A program made the translations under genes and the position numbers. A DNA stretch of 64,000 nucleotides from Capillidium heterosporum (Eukaryota; Entomophthoromycota; Entomophthoromycetes; Entomophthorales; Capillidiaceae), in NCBI GenBank assembly GCA_016630905.1, contig WBMQ01000012.1:1178001-1242000 (forward strand), written 5' to 3'. How positions within the stretch are numbered: the stretch's first letter is position 1; each line of letters opens with the position of its first letter. This document shows positions 44,106-53,964 of this stretch, piece after piece. The notes under the pieces were generated by a model. The model saw nothing but the letters and a program-made list of their open reading frames with translations. It was not told the DNA's origin and searched no databases.

Positions 44106-45917
44106 CTACTTACGCTGGTAGAACAAAATGTAGGGGGAGCCCCCGTTGGAGTGGTCAGGGTTACCGACTTGCTCCTGATCCAATCGTTGCACGACTTCGT
44201 CGTTGCAGAAGTTCCAGCTCCCATCCGACTTCCTTACATCGACGTTGTAGTGTCCAGCCAAAGCCTCTTTACCGTGATGGTAGATGACGGAGCTGAGCTG
44301 GTAAGTGACCTTGGGGGCCAAGTTGGGGTTGGTCATGAAGCTTTTAGGTAGCTCCAAGTTGAGCGGGATGGACAAACTCTTGCTCAACTTGTAGTTGCCG
44401 CAGTCTGAATTATACTGCACCAGCTTGAGCTGGATGATGAGAACAGGGGGTGTTGTGTCGAAACTCTCTTTGCGAGTGCCACGGCTCATTTCGTCCAAAA
44501 CCTCAACTTGGAAATATTGGTTCAAAGCTTGCTCCAATGTACTGACTTCGTCGGAATCTATACCTACTTGTAGGATGGTTGAGGAATTGAGGACTGCCTT
44601 GGGGTGCGTCCCATTTAATTGTAAAGTAGATCGATACTGTCCCGAGAAAATAGCAGTTATGGGGGTTCGTAACGTTGCGTGCTCCAACGTCTTTGTTTTG
44701 GTTGATTTAGCACCGACACTGATCCACTCTTCGTTGCTGACCGATCCAGGATGCGCATCCGAGGCGTTGATGGTGATCGACCGAGTCTTCTCGTCGTAAA
44801 AGGTATCTAAACTGATGCTGTGCTTCTTGAACAGATCAATGAATTCGTCGTCTAAGCAGTTTAATAGTAGTGACAGGAATTCCTGAGCATCTTCCTGACG
44901 GCCGATCTGAGTATCGAATTTAGCGCCGAATGCCTTGATCAACTTGACTACTTTTGTGTAACCGATGGGTGGGTGCTCCTTATTCTTTTTGTAGGGCTTG
45001 AATTTGATCTCTCGGAATATGTCCAGTAAGGCCGAAAGTATAGGCATCTCGTCGAGGATAGATTGAGGGAATCTGGAATTGAGGTACTCCAATAGATTGA
45101 AGCTAGGTGAGATGTGGAGGATGGGCTGGATAACGGAGTTGGCGTAGCATAGGAAGTTGGGGTTGACCAGGCCGCGGGAAAGGAAAGGTTGGGAGTCCAT
45201 GGAGATGTTAAGCTTGTTGAACGCTTTGGAGACGTCTTTGAGTGGCTCGTCGCAAGTTAAAACGGAAGATCGGGGTGAAGCATTCAAAACGGATTGAACC
45301 TTGGCCACGGTTGGAGGTTGAGAGTTGGAGGAGGTTGGTGATTTTACAATATTGGCCCATGATTTGATTTGCTTGGGTTGTTGCACAGGCTTCACTTCAA
45401 CGGTTGGTTTAGGTTCTTCAGTACTTATTTCGTTTACATCTGGTATTGTAATAGCGTCGATTTCATTGTTTTCATGTTTTTCATTGCTTGTCTCATCTTT
45501 GAGGCTAGCTTCAATCTCATTCTTTGAGATCTCTCCAACCATCTCAACTTCGCTTACGTGTTTAACTTCATTAGTGTTAGCAGCTTCTTTTTGAATTTTC
45601 AACTTTTGGGTTGGTTTCGCTTCAATATATTGGGCATTATTGGATTCAGATTCAGTTATATAGTATATGTTGGAATCTGGATTTACTAACGTGAACACGG
45701 CATTGGGTTGGTATCCATTAAACTCAGGCGTTGGCACTTCGCCAATAAAAAGTTGGTTTATGCTGTCCTCTTTCTTGATATAATTCAACGCATCTAACAC
45801 ATCTAATATGTCCTTGTCCTTAAAATTGCCGAAATTCATGGGCGCCGTAAAAGGCTTTCTAAGCTGGTCTAGTGGTAAGGTTGCGACCATATTAATTAGC
45901 TGTTGCTTAGCGTTCAA
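44106..45917 (-). CDS. USP10/Ubp3-type ubiquitin-specific protease
   Basis: A single exon of 603 residues. An N-terminal 240-residue region has a lysine/glutamate-rich, low-complexity middle (about 100-200), as in Ubp3/USP10 where it binds G3BP/Bre5. The USP domain begins GLVNPNFLCYANSVIQPIL with catalytic Cys257, continues with DAQEFLSLLLNCLDDE, and ends with the His box ALAGHYNVDV and PYILFYQ. It cleaves ubiquitin from substrates; the family relatives act in COPII, ribophagy and stress granules. The usual GNxC wording is changed to PNFLC, but Cys and His are kept. The stop codon overlaps a GTAAGT, so an extra 3' exon cannot be excluded. Confidence 0.9.
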   Translation of the reverse strand: MNAKQQLINMVATLPLDQLRKPFTAPMNFGNFKDKDILDVLDALNYIKKEDSINQLFIGEVPTPEFNGYQPNAVFTLVNPDSNIYYITESESNNAQYIEAKPTQKLKIQKEAANTNEVKHVSEVEMVGEISKNEIEASLKDETSNEKHENNEIDAITIPDVNEISTEEPKPTVEVKPVQQPKQIKSWANIVKSPTSSNSQPPTVAKVQSVLNASPRSSVLTCDEPLKDVSKAFNKLNISMDSQPFLSRGLVNPNFLCYANSVIQPILHISPSFNLLEYLNSRFPQSILDEMPILSALLDIFREIKFKPYKKNKEHPPIGYTKVVKLIKAFGAKFDTQIGRQEDAQEFLSLLLNCLDDEFIDLFKKHSISLDTFYDEKTRSITINASDAHPGSVSNEEWISVGAKSTKTKTLEHATLRTPITAIFSGQYRSTLQLNGTHPKAVLNSSTILQVGIDSDEVSTLEQALNQYFQVEVLDEMSRGTRKESFDTTPPVLIIQLKLVQYNSDCGNYKLSKSLSIPLNLELPKSFMTNPNLAPKVTYQLSSVIYHHGKEALAGHYNVDVRKSDGSWNFCNDEVVQRLDQEQVGNPDHSNGGSPYILFYQRK

Positions 45918-46937
45918 AGATGGTGAGTGATCTTGACTTTGAGAATAGGTGATTAGATTTGGCAGATTTTAAAGGATTTATCTATCCAATTAAAATCTCT
46001 TCCGTTTTGATATTCTGACCAATCAAGTAAAATGGAAAATTTTATCCGAACTTAGTCCAGAGCTTTTGGGAGGCTTTTGTAGTAGTAGACCTCAAGGCCA
46101 CTAAATATTGCAATATCAAGTACTAAAGATGTGGCCGAGTGAAGTACGGATATATAAATTACTTTTGATTATATAAAAGGTACCAATACTTTTCTTAAAT
46201 AACATTAGGCTATTTCAGCAATACTAAAGCTGTTATTGTAAAGAACTATATACACCTTTGGAGTAATTTTAAAGTAGTTATATCAATAGCACTAAAATAT
46301 TCTATGAAATATACATTAAAATTCGATATATAATAAAGACTTTAAACACCAAATCTATCAACTGTTAAATATTAATATGTGCATATAAATCTCATAAGCG
46401 ATGAAAGTTTACTCTATAAAGTAAGGCTGAACAGTATGATGTGATCCCAGGTAATCTAAGATATCCTCCAATGCCGATTCCTATAAATCTAATGGCAGCT
46501 TTTATAGCTTCTACTATTAGCTTTTTAACTCAGAAAGATAAACTTCCAACACCAAACATTTTCCATATTGTAGTTGACATAGACCTATTGCTTCACGCCC
46601 AGTAAATTAATATTAATTGGATATGGAAGTCAAGTTTTCGATGTTGTAGCTTGCTTATTATATACTAGAACTTGAATAGATTAAGCTTTCATCAAATAGA
46701 TTTTATTGTCCATATGAAATCTATTTATTGGCTATGGGTGACCTTTCAAGTTAGCCATGGTCTCATACTCAAGTAGTTATAAGTAAAATCACAATTACTA
46801 TACAAACCTTAATATATTAGCTGTTTAGTATTTAGTGTAGTCAAACTACTATTAGCCATTCCTTATAAAAATTTATATAGTCGATATGGTAGCCACTAAT
46901 AGGAATTAAGTACTAGCATATCTTTATAAATTAGTAT
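45918..46937. other. Spacer, 1.0 kb, no gene recognised
   Basis: AT-rich sequence upstream of the deubiquitinase. No coding or RNA signal seen. Confidence 0.4.
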
Positions 46938-47144
46938 ATGCTCAACAAGTTCAATAAGGGAGTCCTCAAGGCTTGGCTGAACCAATTCAAGCTATCTAGC
47001 GACAAGGATTTAAAAATTTAGGCATGGTGGATCCTCGAGAAGTTTGGAAAAGCCGCATTCCACATGTTGATCGCCTATCCACTTGAACAAGTGTTTCCCT
47101 CTAGCATACCTGTATATATATTAATGGTGATGATTGGTTTATAA
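46938..47144 (+). pseudogene. Short coding relic with internal stop
   Basis: A 69-codon frame begins MLNKFNKGVLKAWLNQF, meets a TAG at codon 28, and resumes in the same frame with AWWILEKFGKAAFHMLIAYP before a final TAA. Codon choice and amphipathic pattern look coding-like, unlike the surrounding AT-rich DNA. No family recognised. Confidence 0.3.
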
Positions 47145-47330
47145 ACTTTCAAATATATACTTCCGGCTTCAATCATGATATCAGATATATTCTGACCTAA
47201 CTGCACTTGAATAAACCAAACATTGTTTTTATTACACTTTTACTAAAACTTGACATACAAACGGAGTACCTGCCTACCATCCAATATCAAACTCAGCGAT
47301 ATTCCTGCAACTTAACATACCCACAGTTCT

Positions 47331-48226
47331 TCAACTTAAACTACCCATTAAACTACGAATCCAGTTTGCGTAGATAGCTACCGAAGCGAATATCTAAATA
47401 AACTATAAGAATTGACATCAGTTAAAGAAACTTACTCCAGGGTACTTGGCCGAAGCGCACCCCTCTGAAAATGAGAATACACCTATCAGTATCGGCTTGT
47501 TGGAGAATCCAGTATATTTAACCAAAGGACCACCGCTATCACCATCACATCCACCTACAAAATGTATTCAATAAATTTGTTTCTATAAAAGCCTATACCT
47601 TGATTCGTCAATTTGGATCCAGCACACATAGTAGTAGCAGCTCCTGACACGTGGTTCAAACTCTTGTAGATATTTGCACAGTAGTCGACTCCAAACATCG
47701 TCATGTTGGCAACTTTGACTTGATCCGAGTTGATAAAGCTTTCACTATCTTCCTTACCGAACCCCAGTAATTTAACATTGCCAGCGTTCCCCATGCTCGA
47801 CCAGCCTAAATCTACACTTGGATAGATGGTATATTTGTCAACTTTATTGCCCTCACCATCTGAATACTTCAGCTTCAATATAGCCAGATCAGAGTAATGC
47901 AGGTTGGTATCGTAAGTAGGTGGTATTGTTATCGAAGTAGGTGTAACAAAGATATTGGATTCCAAAGTTAGATCTTGGCAGTGAGCACATACTATATAGT
48001 TTTTAGGATCTTTGGTGCCTTTGGGGAAGCAGTGGGCAGCCGTCAAAACGGTAAATTTATCTAACATGACACCTGAACATTGGAACTCGTAGTTGGAAGT
48101 TAAGATAGCAGCTGTAAAGTTTTGATAAGTGTTGGAATAGGAGCCATTTATAATGTAGGGTGAGATTTTACTTTCGATACTTAGCTGGAGTAGAGGTAGA
48201 AGGAAGAGTAGATAATTTGGGGCCAT
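47331..48226 (-). CDS. Secreted chymotrypsin-fold (S1) serine protease
   Basis: Exons 47599-48226, 47437-47554 (ending at about 47436) and 47331-47393, joined by frame-keeping introns of about 44 and 42 nt. A signal peptide (NYLLFLLPLLQLSI) precedes a short propeptide and the mature start IINGSYSN. The triad is complete: His65 in LTAAHC, Asp113 in YSDLAILKL, Ser216 in GCDGDSGGPL (exon 2). The position equivalent to trypsin Asp189 is Gly210, so cleavage after Lys/Arg is not expected; a chymotrypsin- or elastase-like preference is likelier (inference). It ends FASVAIYANWIRSLMGSLS. Such proteases are often multicopy in arthropod-associated fungi. Confidence 0.92.
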
Positions 48227-48296
48227 GACTGTTTATTGGAATGTTGAAAGGAAAGAATAAAAATAAAGGTCAATATCGATATGTAAAACTCAAGTG

Positions 48297-48306
48297 CTTT
48301 TATAGT
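48297..48306 (-). promoter_or_regulatory. TATA box of the serine protease gene
   Basis: CTATAAAAGC on the minus strand, about 75 bp upstream of the ATG at 48226, a canonical TATA element. Confidence 0.6.
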
Positions 48307-49335
48307 GAATAAAGATTTGATAATATATTTGGATAAAATATGGTTTTAATATAGGAATATATTTTTAGGTGGGTTTTGGTGATAAACTAATAGACTAATG
48401 TAGCCAACTAATATAGAGTTCTTGGGCAAAATTTTATGCGGATGGTTGCGAAATTTGGAGTTGATGGATAGTTTAGACATCCATTAATTATAAAATTATT
48501 AGCTTGCTTCAATTCATACATTTATATGAACTTGGGTTGGAAAGGCTCATAGTGCAATTGTTTATAAGGTAACTATTCTACATCAGATATAGGTGTCAAG
48601 TAGGGTATACTCTCTGTCGACTTGATGAGGATTATAAATGGTGTTAAGGCTAGTTAATTTAATATACAATAAGGTAGCTATCAATATAATTTAAGATCTA
48701 TAGGCAAAATAAGATGATTATTTACATTGGCATTTATAAAGGCATGCGTGTCGGGTAGGTTGCTTCACGTGAACCTAAAATCTCTAGACGTATAGGTCTA
48801 TTTATTCAATTATTTTTGGTAGCTATGAGAAGATTTATATGTTTTAACACCAGTGCATAAAGTTGTAGATGCTGGTGCGATGACCTATGACAAGATACTC
48901 ATTTATAAACATAAAGATTGCAAATGCTGAAGGAGGATTCTATAAATTTTAAAGCGAATATCAGGCTGGGCAATTACAATTTGGTATAGATACTTGACAG
49001 GGCATTAATTTATCGCCATAAAGTATCGACAAAATATTCAATACAACTTCAATGTCCAACAAAGTAGTCACTGATTTAAAATTGCAACTGGATTTGTGGT
49101 CCACTTTGATTGGCTTCTTCAAGCTCAGTAAGCTTATCAACCTAGACTTGGAATCCTAAAACTTGGTAGTCCAAGTTTTATCGCATCAGTAAATCAAGTT
49201 CAAACCACCTTACCGTTTTTCAACAATAAACCAAGAGCTCTAAATTAACTTGTCTAAATCTATCTGTACAAACATCAATTTTGTCGGCAAAGAAGATTGA
49301 GTCATAGTTTACATCAAATATAAATTTAACTAAGG
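48307..49335. other. Spacer, 1.0 kb
   Basis: No intact gene. A 35-codon plus-strand frame at about 49052 (MSNKVVTDLKLQLDLWSTL...) looks coding-like but ends abruptly; it may be a relic. Confidence 0.35.
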
Positions 49336-50161
49336 ATGTCGGATGCAGTATCATTGATAGTAGCAGTAGTTATACTATTTTTAGTTTTCCGTTGGGTACT
49401 AGGTAATTTCTCTTCAAAGTATAGCAGTATAAATTCTAATTCTATGCAAAGGATCCAACTCCAACGGTAGTGGGAACACTGACGGTCGCGGTAGAGTAAA
49501 TTTGAGACGTAGGAACGTCACCCCTGACATGGTAAAATTAATTGGACTTTATTATTTTACTTATACTTTTGTCAACAGGTAGAGACAGTAAAAGCCATGT
49601 TCCCCGAAGTTTCTACAGCAGCTATTCAAGCTGATTTGGCATTAACTGGCTCAGTAGAAGCAACTTGTGATAAAATTTTACAACTTGGAGGTCTACCAAC
49701 CGTACTTTTACTATCTATTTTAAAATAAGCTAACTCATTTAAAATTTCTTGGAATTTAGCCTAACCACATCTTACCAAGACAACCTACTACTCCACCACT
49801 CAACGTCAACAACAGCCCCATTCAACAAGGAGTACGAAACTTGAGGGCTGAATTACCAACTACTTCAACCAACATCAACAACGTCGCTAGTTCCAGTTCT
49901 TCTAATGTAACGCAGCAAGTTACTGAAAATTTAGTACAGCGATACAAGTTGGAAGCTAAAGTTGGGGATGAGGAAAATGAAATGGAAGTGGAGAAGGTGT
50001 GGCAGGAGGATGGAGAAAAGCGGCAGCAGACTTTGTTGATGCGCAAGCAGGCTATGGTCCTACAGGCTCGAAAGTAATACTTTTTATTTTTTGAACCTTT
50101 TATTTATTAACTTTATTCCTTTTTATATAGGAAACTGTTGGAAAAGCAGAATAGAAAATAA
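49336..50161 (+). CDS. Cue1-like ER membrane CUE-domain protein, five exons
   Basis: Exons 49336-49402, 49452-49531, 49579-49701, 49760-50073 and 50131-50161 give 204 residues; all four introns (47-58 nt) keep frame. An N-terminal membrane anchor (SLIVAVVILFLVFRWVLG) is followed by a basic patch and a CUE domain (VTPDMVETVKAMFPEVSTAAIQADL...TGSVEATCDKIL), including the MFP motif and a C-terminal Leu (ILQLGG). After a Ser/Asn/Thr linker comes a charged helix (KVWQEDGEKRQQTLLMRKQAMVLQARKKLLEKQ split over exons 4-5). In Cue1, AUP1 and gp78 such a C-terminal helix binds and activates the E2 Ubc7/UBE2G2. So: recruits ubiquitin and Ubc7 for ER-associated degradation. Confidence 0.9.
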
Positions 50162-50975
50162 AGGTTGAAGTTTTATTTTTACATTTTTTATTTTGGAATT
50201 GCAATTGTGTTGTTTTGTTTATGATAACTGATGCTGTGTAGCTATATTTTTTAAGTTTAAAGTATAAATCTTCAAGGTTTTTGATGCTATCCTTTTCCCA
50301 CTTTTGTGCAGTTTTTATATACTATCAGTTTCTATTTACGGAATTTCTAGTAGTAAAAAGTTGAGTTGTCTCTTAAAAATGGGACAAAGGGACTTGTGGC
50401 TTAAAGTAAAGTAGTTTGAGCGAGGTAGATGAAGGGTTGGTTTGGTATTGCATCTTATTTTCCTTTGGTATCTCAGCAATTTACATTTCTAATCTCGGTT
50501 CATCACTAATTTCAAATTCAAGTTGGAAACTCAGTGCCCAAATTATGTAGATTCATCGCGACCTAATTCCAAATTTACTACTTTGAACTTTAGTAACTAC
50601 TTGTAAGATGGTTCACTTTACCTTCCCAGCAATTGAATTTGCCTTCAACTTAACCCTCTTAACTTTGCTGTCCTTAAAAAGTTGGTTTGAAGTAGTAACT
50701 TTCAAAAGGTAGAGAACTAAGTAAAGTTACAACTTTACAGTATATAAATCTTTACTTTTCAAAGTGAAGTTTGATGCTTTTTAAATAAAATGAAAGTCAG
50801 TCATCCTTTCTAACTGATATTTAGAAGTTGAGCCAAGATATCTAGCTAACGAAAACTAAACTTCTTGTATGTCATCGATAAATCAAATAAGCAAATAGTA
50901 ACTCTAACAACACCATCCAATATTTAAAGGATATGCATACAAGCCAAAAGTACTTTTATTATCTATTAGATATAC
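50162..50975. other. Convergent spacer, 0.8 kb
   Basis: Lies between the 3' ends of the CUE gene (+) and the UBE3D-like gene (-). T-rich near 50170; no gene recognised. Confidence 0.4.
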
Positions 50976-52170
50976 TCACCAATAAAGTTTGGAAAACTTC
51001 ATCTCCTTGTCGTCAAAGCCAATGCTCTCCAACTTGGAATTACTATGCGTTTCCAGTAATTGTAAAAGCTTCATTGAACCTACTGTCGACCATAACTATT
51101 GTAGTACCAAATCCTTCTTCTGTTTCCTTTTCTCCTTCGTCTTCATTTGATCTTTGTAGCAATAAAAGTTTGGTCGAATCCACATTCTTTTTGAACAACT
51201 GAAACTTCACCGAGACTTTCAACTTCAAACTTTTATCTACAAATTGATTTATGTATTCGTAAGTTCGAAAGTTTACTACCTCTACCTAATACAAACTTCA
51301 ATACACGACACTACAAATATAAATTTTAATTGTTACCTTCAAAGTTTGCGTGTCAGATCGATTTCGAATCAAGAACCTGGTAAAGTTGTTGAACTGATAC
51401 TGTCGAGTCAGCTCCACGATCACTAATTTGTTGGTTTCCACTTTTACAACTTCATTGCTATTAAAATATCCTCAATAACTAATAAAATTTAAAAATAAGT
51501 ACCTTTTAACAGCAACTAAACAACTCAATTCCAATTTCATCAATCTATCTTTGGTATTGAACCCAATGTTGAAATTTTTGGACCCCACTTCGAACTTGCA
51601 GAACTTACACAAAACATTTTCATCTTCAAAGTCAACTGATTCCAACATTTCGTTACAAACTAAATAGTCAGTACCCAAGATCAAACTTCCAAAGTCCAAC
51701 TTCTCGATACTTGCATTTTTCCTATTAAATAGTACTGAATCGTGGCAGGACCAAAATTCACCGAGTTCGTACCAATTACTTTGGGGTCCTACTTTAACAT
51801 CGCTTATTTCGTTCAAATCTACAATAGCTTTACTACAGTTGAAGCAATTGATACTCGTACATGATTTTAAAAAATGTTTTGAAAATAGGAGTTCGTTGTG
51901 AGTTTCTATTACTTTGTTGAGTTCTAGAGTACTGTACCTGTAGATTAAAGTTAATGTACCATCTTTGCTTAGTCTTTGATTGGGTTTATTGTCTAAAGTT
52001 ATTGTGTAAGGTAGCTGGTAAGCTGAAGAAAATATTTGAGAAGTTGGGGTTTGTTGGTAAATGATGGTCAAGGATTTATCCTTGATACTTAGTTGAAGTT
52101 TAGCTACTCTATCGGTAAGTTGAAGTTTGAGCTGCTGGAGTTGTTCCAGGAGTTCGATACGTTCGATCAT
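50976..52170 (-). CDS. UBE3D-like E2-binding protein, frame break near the C-terminus
   Basis: The family (HECT_2, E2-binding/UBE3D) binds ubiquitin-charged E2s. N-terminal helix, then beta-rich region; family cysteines appear in INCFNC (about residue 110), the signature NWYELGEFWSCH (about 135-146), and LCKFCKFEVG. Exon 1 is 52170 to about 51502, then a GTACTT intron, exon 2 (NEVVKVETNKLVIVELTRQY ... FTRFLIRN), a 51-nt intron, and exon 3 (VNFRTYEYINQFVDKSLKL ... VDSTKLLLLQRSNEDEG). In the simple frame exon 3 stops at about 51043 (ITGNA). One frame over, good sequence continues (LLETHSNSKLESIGFDDK ... FSKLYW, stop 50976), matching the usual C-terminal L..S....LP..R..W pattern. Joining needs +1 at about 51055, or a 28-nt intron (about 51083-51110), shorter than any other here. 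Confidence 0.78.
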
Positions 52171-52837
52171 TTGGATTTCTTGCTTCGAGCTGTTGATAAA
52201 ATGGCTAAAGTTCTGAAAACTTGAATTTTTTCAATTTGAGAAGGATGACGTTCTTTGTGAATGAGAAATTAGTGGACTTGGACGTCTAAAGATAAGCAAA
52301 AACGGTTGGGGTGGGTGATATATAATAGACGACTAAACTACATTGTACAAGGATGTACTTTATTTTGTAGACTGTTCCTTTCTGTAATAAACTGTTATAC
52401 CTGTTTGTTGGAATTTACCCTAATTCTGATATATACTTATTCATATTAATATCAATTATATATACTGACAATTTTTACTTCTACATTACTCAAATGAGAA
52501 ATGAACTACATATATTGAAATGAAATAGATCAATTTTCACACAGAAAACTATAGTGTTGGTAGCATCTATCCTATATATTAGATGTAATCTTCAAGGCTT
52601 ACTGTTAATCGTTTGCAAAAGAGGAAAGTATTCTTTACATTTCTCAAATAATCCAAAAACCAAAGCCATCAAATATACATATTTATTGTAACTACATACT
52701 ATATATATACACTGATGCTATAATTAAGGCTCTACTCATCATTATTTACAAGAATAGCTTGAAAAGGAATAGAAAATTCGATGATTCTAACCTTAAGCAA
52801 GATGAGAGATATAAGTAAGTAATTTTAAAAAAGCTCT
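52171..52837. other. Spacer upstream of tRNA-Ala copy 7
   Basis: AT-rich; no gene recognised. Confidence 0.4.
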
Positions 52838-52936
52838 CAAGAAGTTCTTCGGGACTTTTGATTGGGGGACTAGCTCAAGTGGTAGAGCGCCCGCTTAGCA
52901 TGCGGGAGGCACTGGGATCAATGCCCAGGTTCTCCA
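52838..52936 (+). repeat. Left arm of tRNA-Ala inverted pair B
   Basis: A 99-nt arm: a 26-nt leader (52838-52863, containing AAGAAGTTCTTCGGG) plus the tRNA. It recurs inverted at 53344-53442, with 407 nt between the arms. Within the leader, AAGAAGTTCTT is itself palindromic-like. Confidence 0.92.
52864..52936 (+). tRNA. tRNA-Ala(AGC), copy 7
   Basis: Identical 73-nt cloverleaf. GATATAAG lies about 48 nt upstream; T-rich CTCTTTCATTTTTTGC follows as terminator. Faces copy 8. Confidence 0.97.
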
Positions 52937-53343
52937 AATCTCTTTCATTTTTTGCCTGGATTGATTTACTGCTGATTCTATACTTTATATTCACTCTTAT
53001 GTATTTCTAAGGTTTGTTGCAAAGTTTCTTATGAAGTATCTAGTGATGTCTTCAATATTTCCTTGCTAACAACTTTATAACTTTTGCTATTGGAATCTAT
53101 AATTGTGTTAGTTTGAATAAAAACGTGAAAAACTCTTAGCTATAAGATGGTAAATGATATAAATCCACCTAAGCATTTATATTAATGAACATTAAAGCTA
53201 GAGTACTAAAGTGATTGATGATGAATGTGTAGGTGGGTTTTATAACTTATAATCTAATCAAACTTGAAAATATACTTGCAAAAAGTATTCTATACAGGTC
53301 AACTACGTTGCAGGATATATCAAATCAAAAGAATAAAAAAGTT

Positions 53344-53416
53344 TGGAGAACCTGGGCATTGATCCCAGTGCCTCCCGCATGCTAAGCGGGCGCTCTACCA
53401 CTTGAGCTAGTCCCCC
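53344..53416 (-). tRNA. tRNA-Ala(AGC), copy 8
   Basis: Identical 73-nt cloverleaf on the minus strand. TTATATAG lies about 46 nt upstream; CCAAACTTTTTTATTC follows as terminator. Confidence 0.97.
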
Positions 53417-53442
53417 AATCAAAAGTCCCGAAGAACTTCTTG
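53344..53442 (-). repeat. Right arm of tRNA-Ala inverted pair B
   Basis: Inverted copy of 52838-52936, covering the tRNA and its 26-nt leader. Confidence 0.92.
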
Positions 53443-53964
53443 TTTGGAAATCTAAAAAGTGTCTATATAATTAGTTTATTTTTTAGTAGTTTGGAGGTGC
53501 TTGATGGAATTAGACTATTATCTTGCAAAGTATTGGTTACACCTTCATTTCCAATTTGTATCAAGAGTCTCTCATTCGAATTTCTTATGAATACTGGAAC
53601 TTTCATACTCATTCAAAAACTCGAGTTTACAACTCTTCACTTTGATGTTTGATTCCCCCATCAAAAGCTGTTAATAAAGTTGGTAGCTCCTTAGATACAA
53701 TGATGAAATGGCTAACTCCTTTGTAAATTGAGTTTATCGCTGATGAAGACTTATCAATACTTTTATATAAGAATTAGTTAAAAACATAAGAAGCTTGATA
53801 AAAATTTGATACAAATTAACATATCCAATAGATACCAATGGTTGATCTCTCAAAACTATACTTTAATGTAAGATAGACATGGAAAAGAAACTTTCTTTAC
53901 AGGTAAACGAAACGAGATGGATGAAGGAAGAAAAAGTAGGATAGGCATTGGTACTTATCGATCT
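53443..53964. other. Spacer without recognised gene
   Basis: AT-rich; a chance 70-codon frame starts at 53440 with no recognisable features. Confidence 0.4.
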
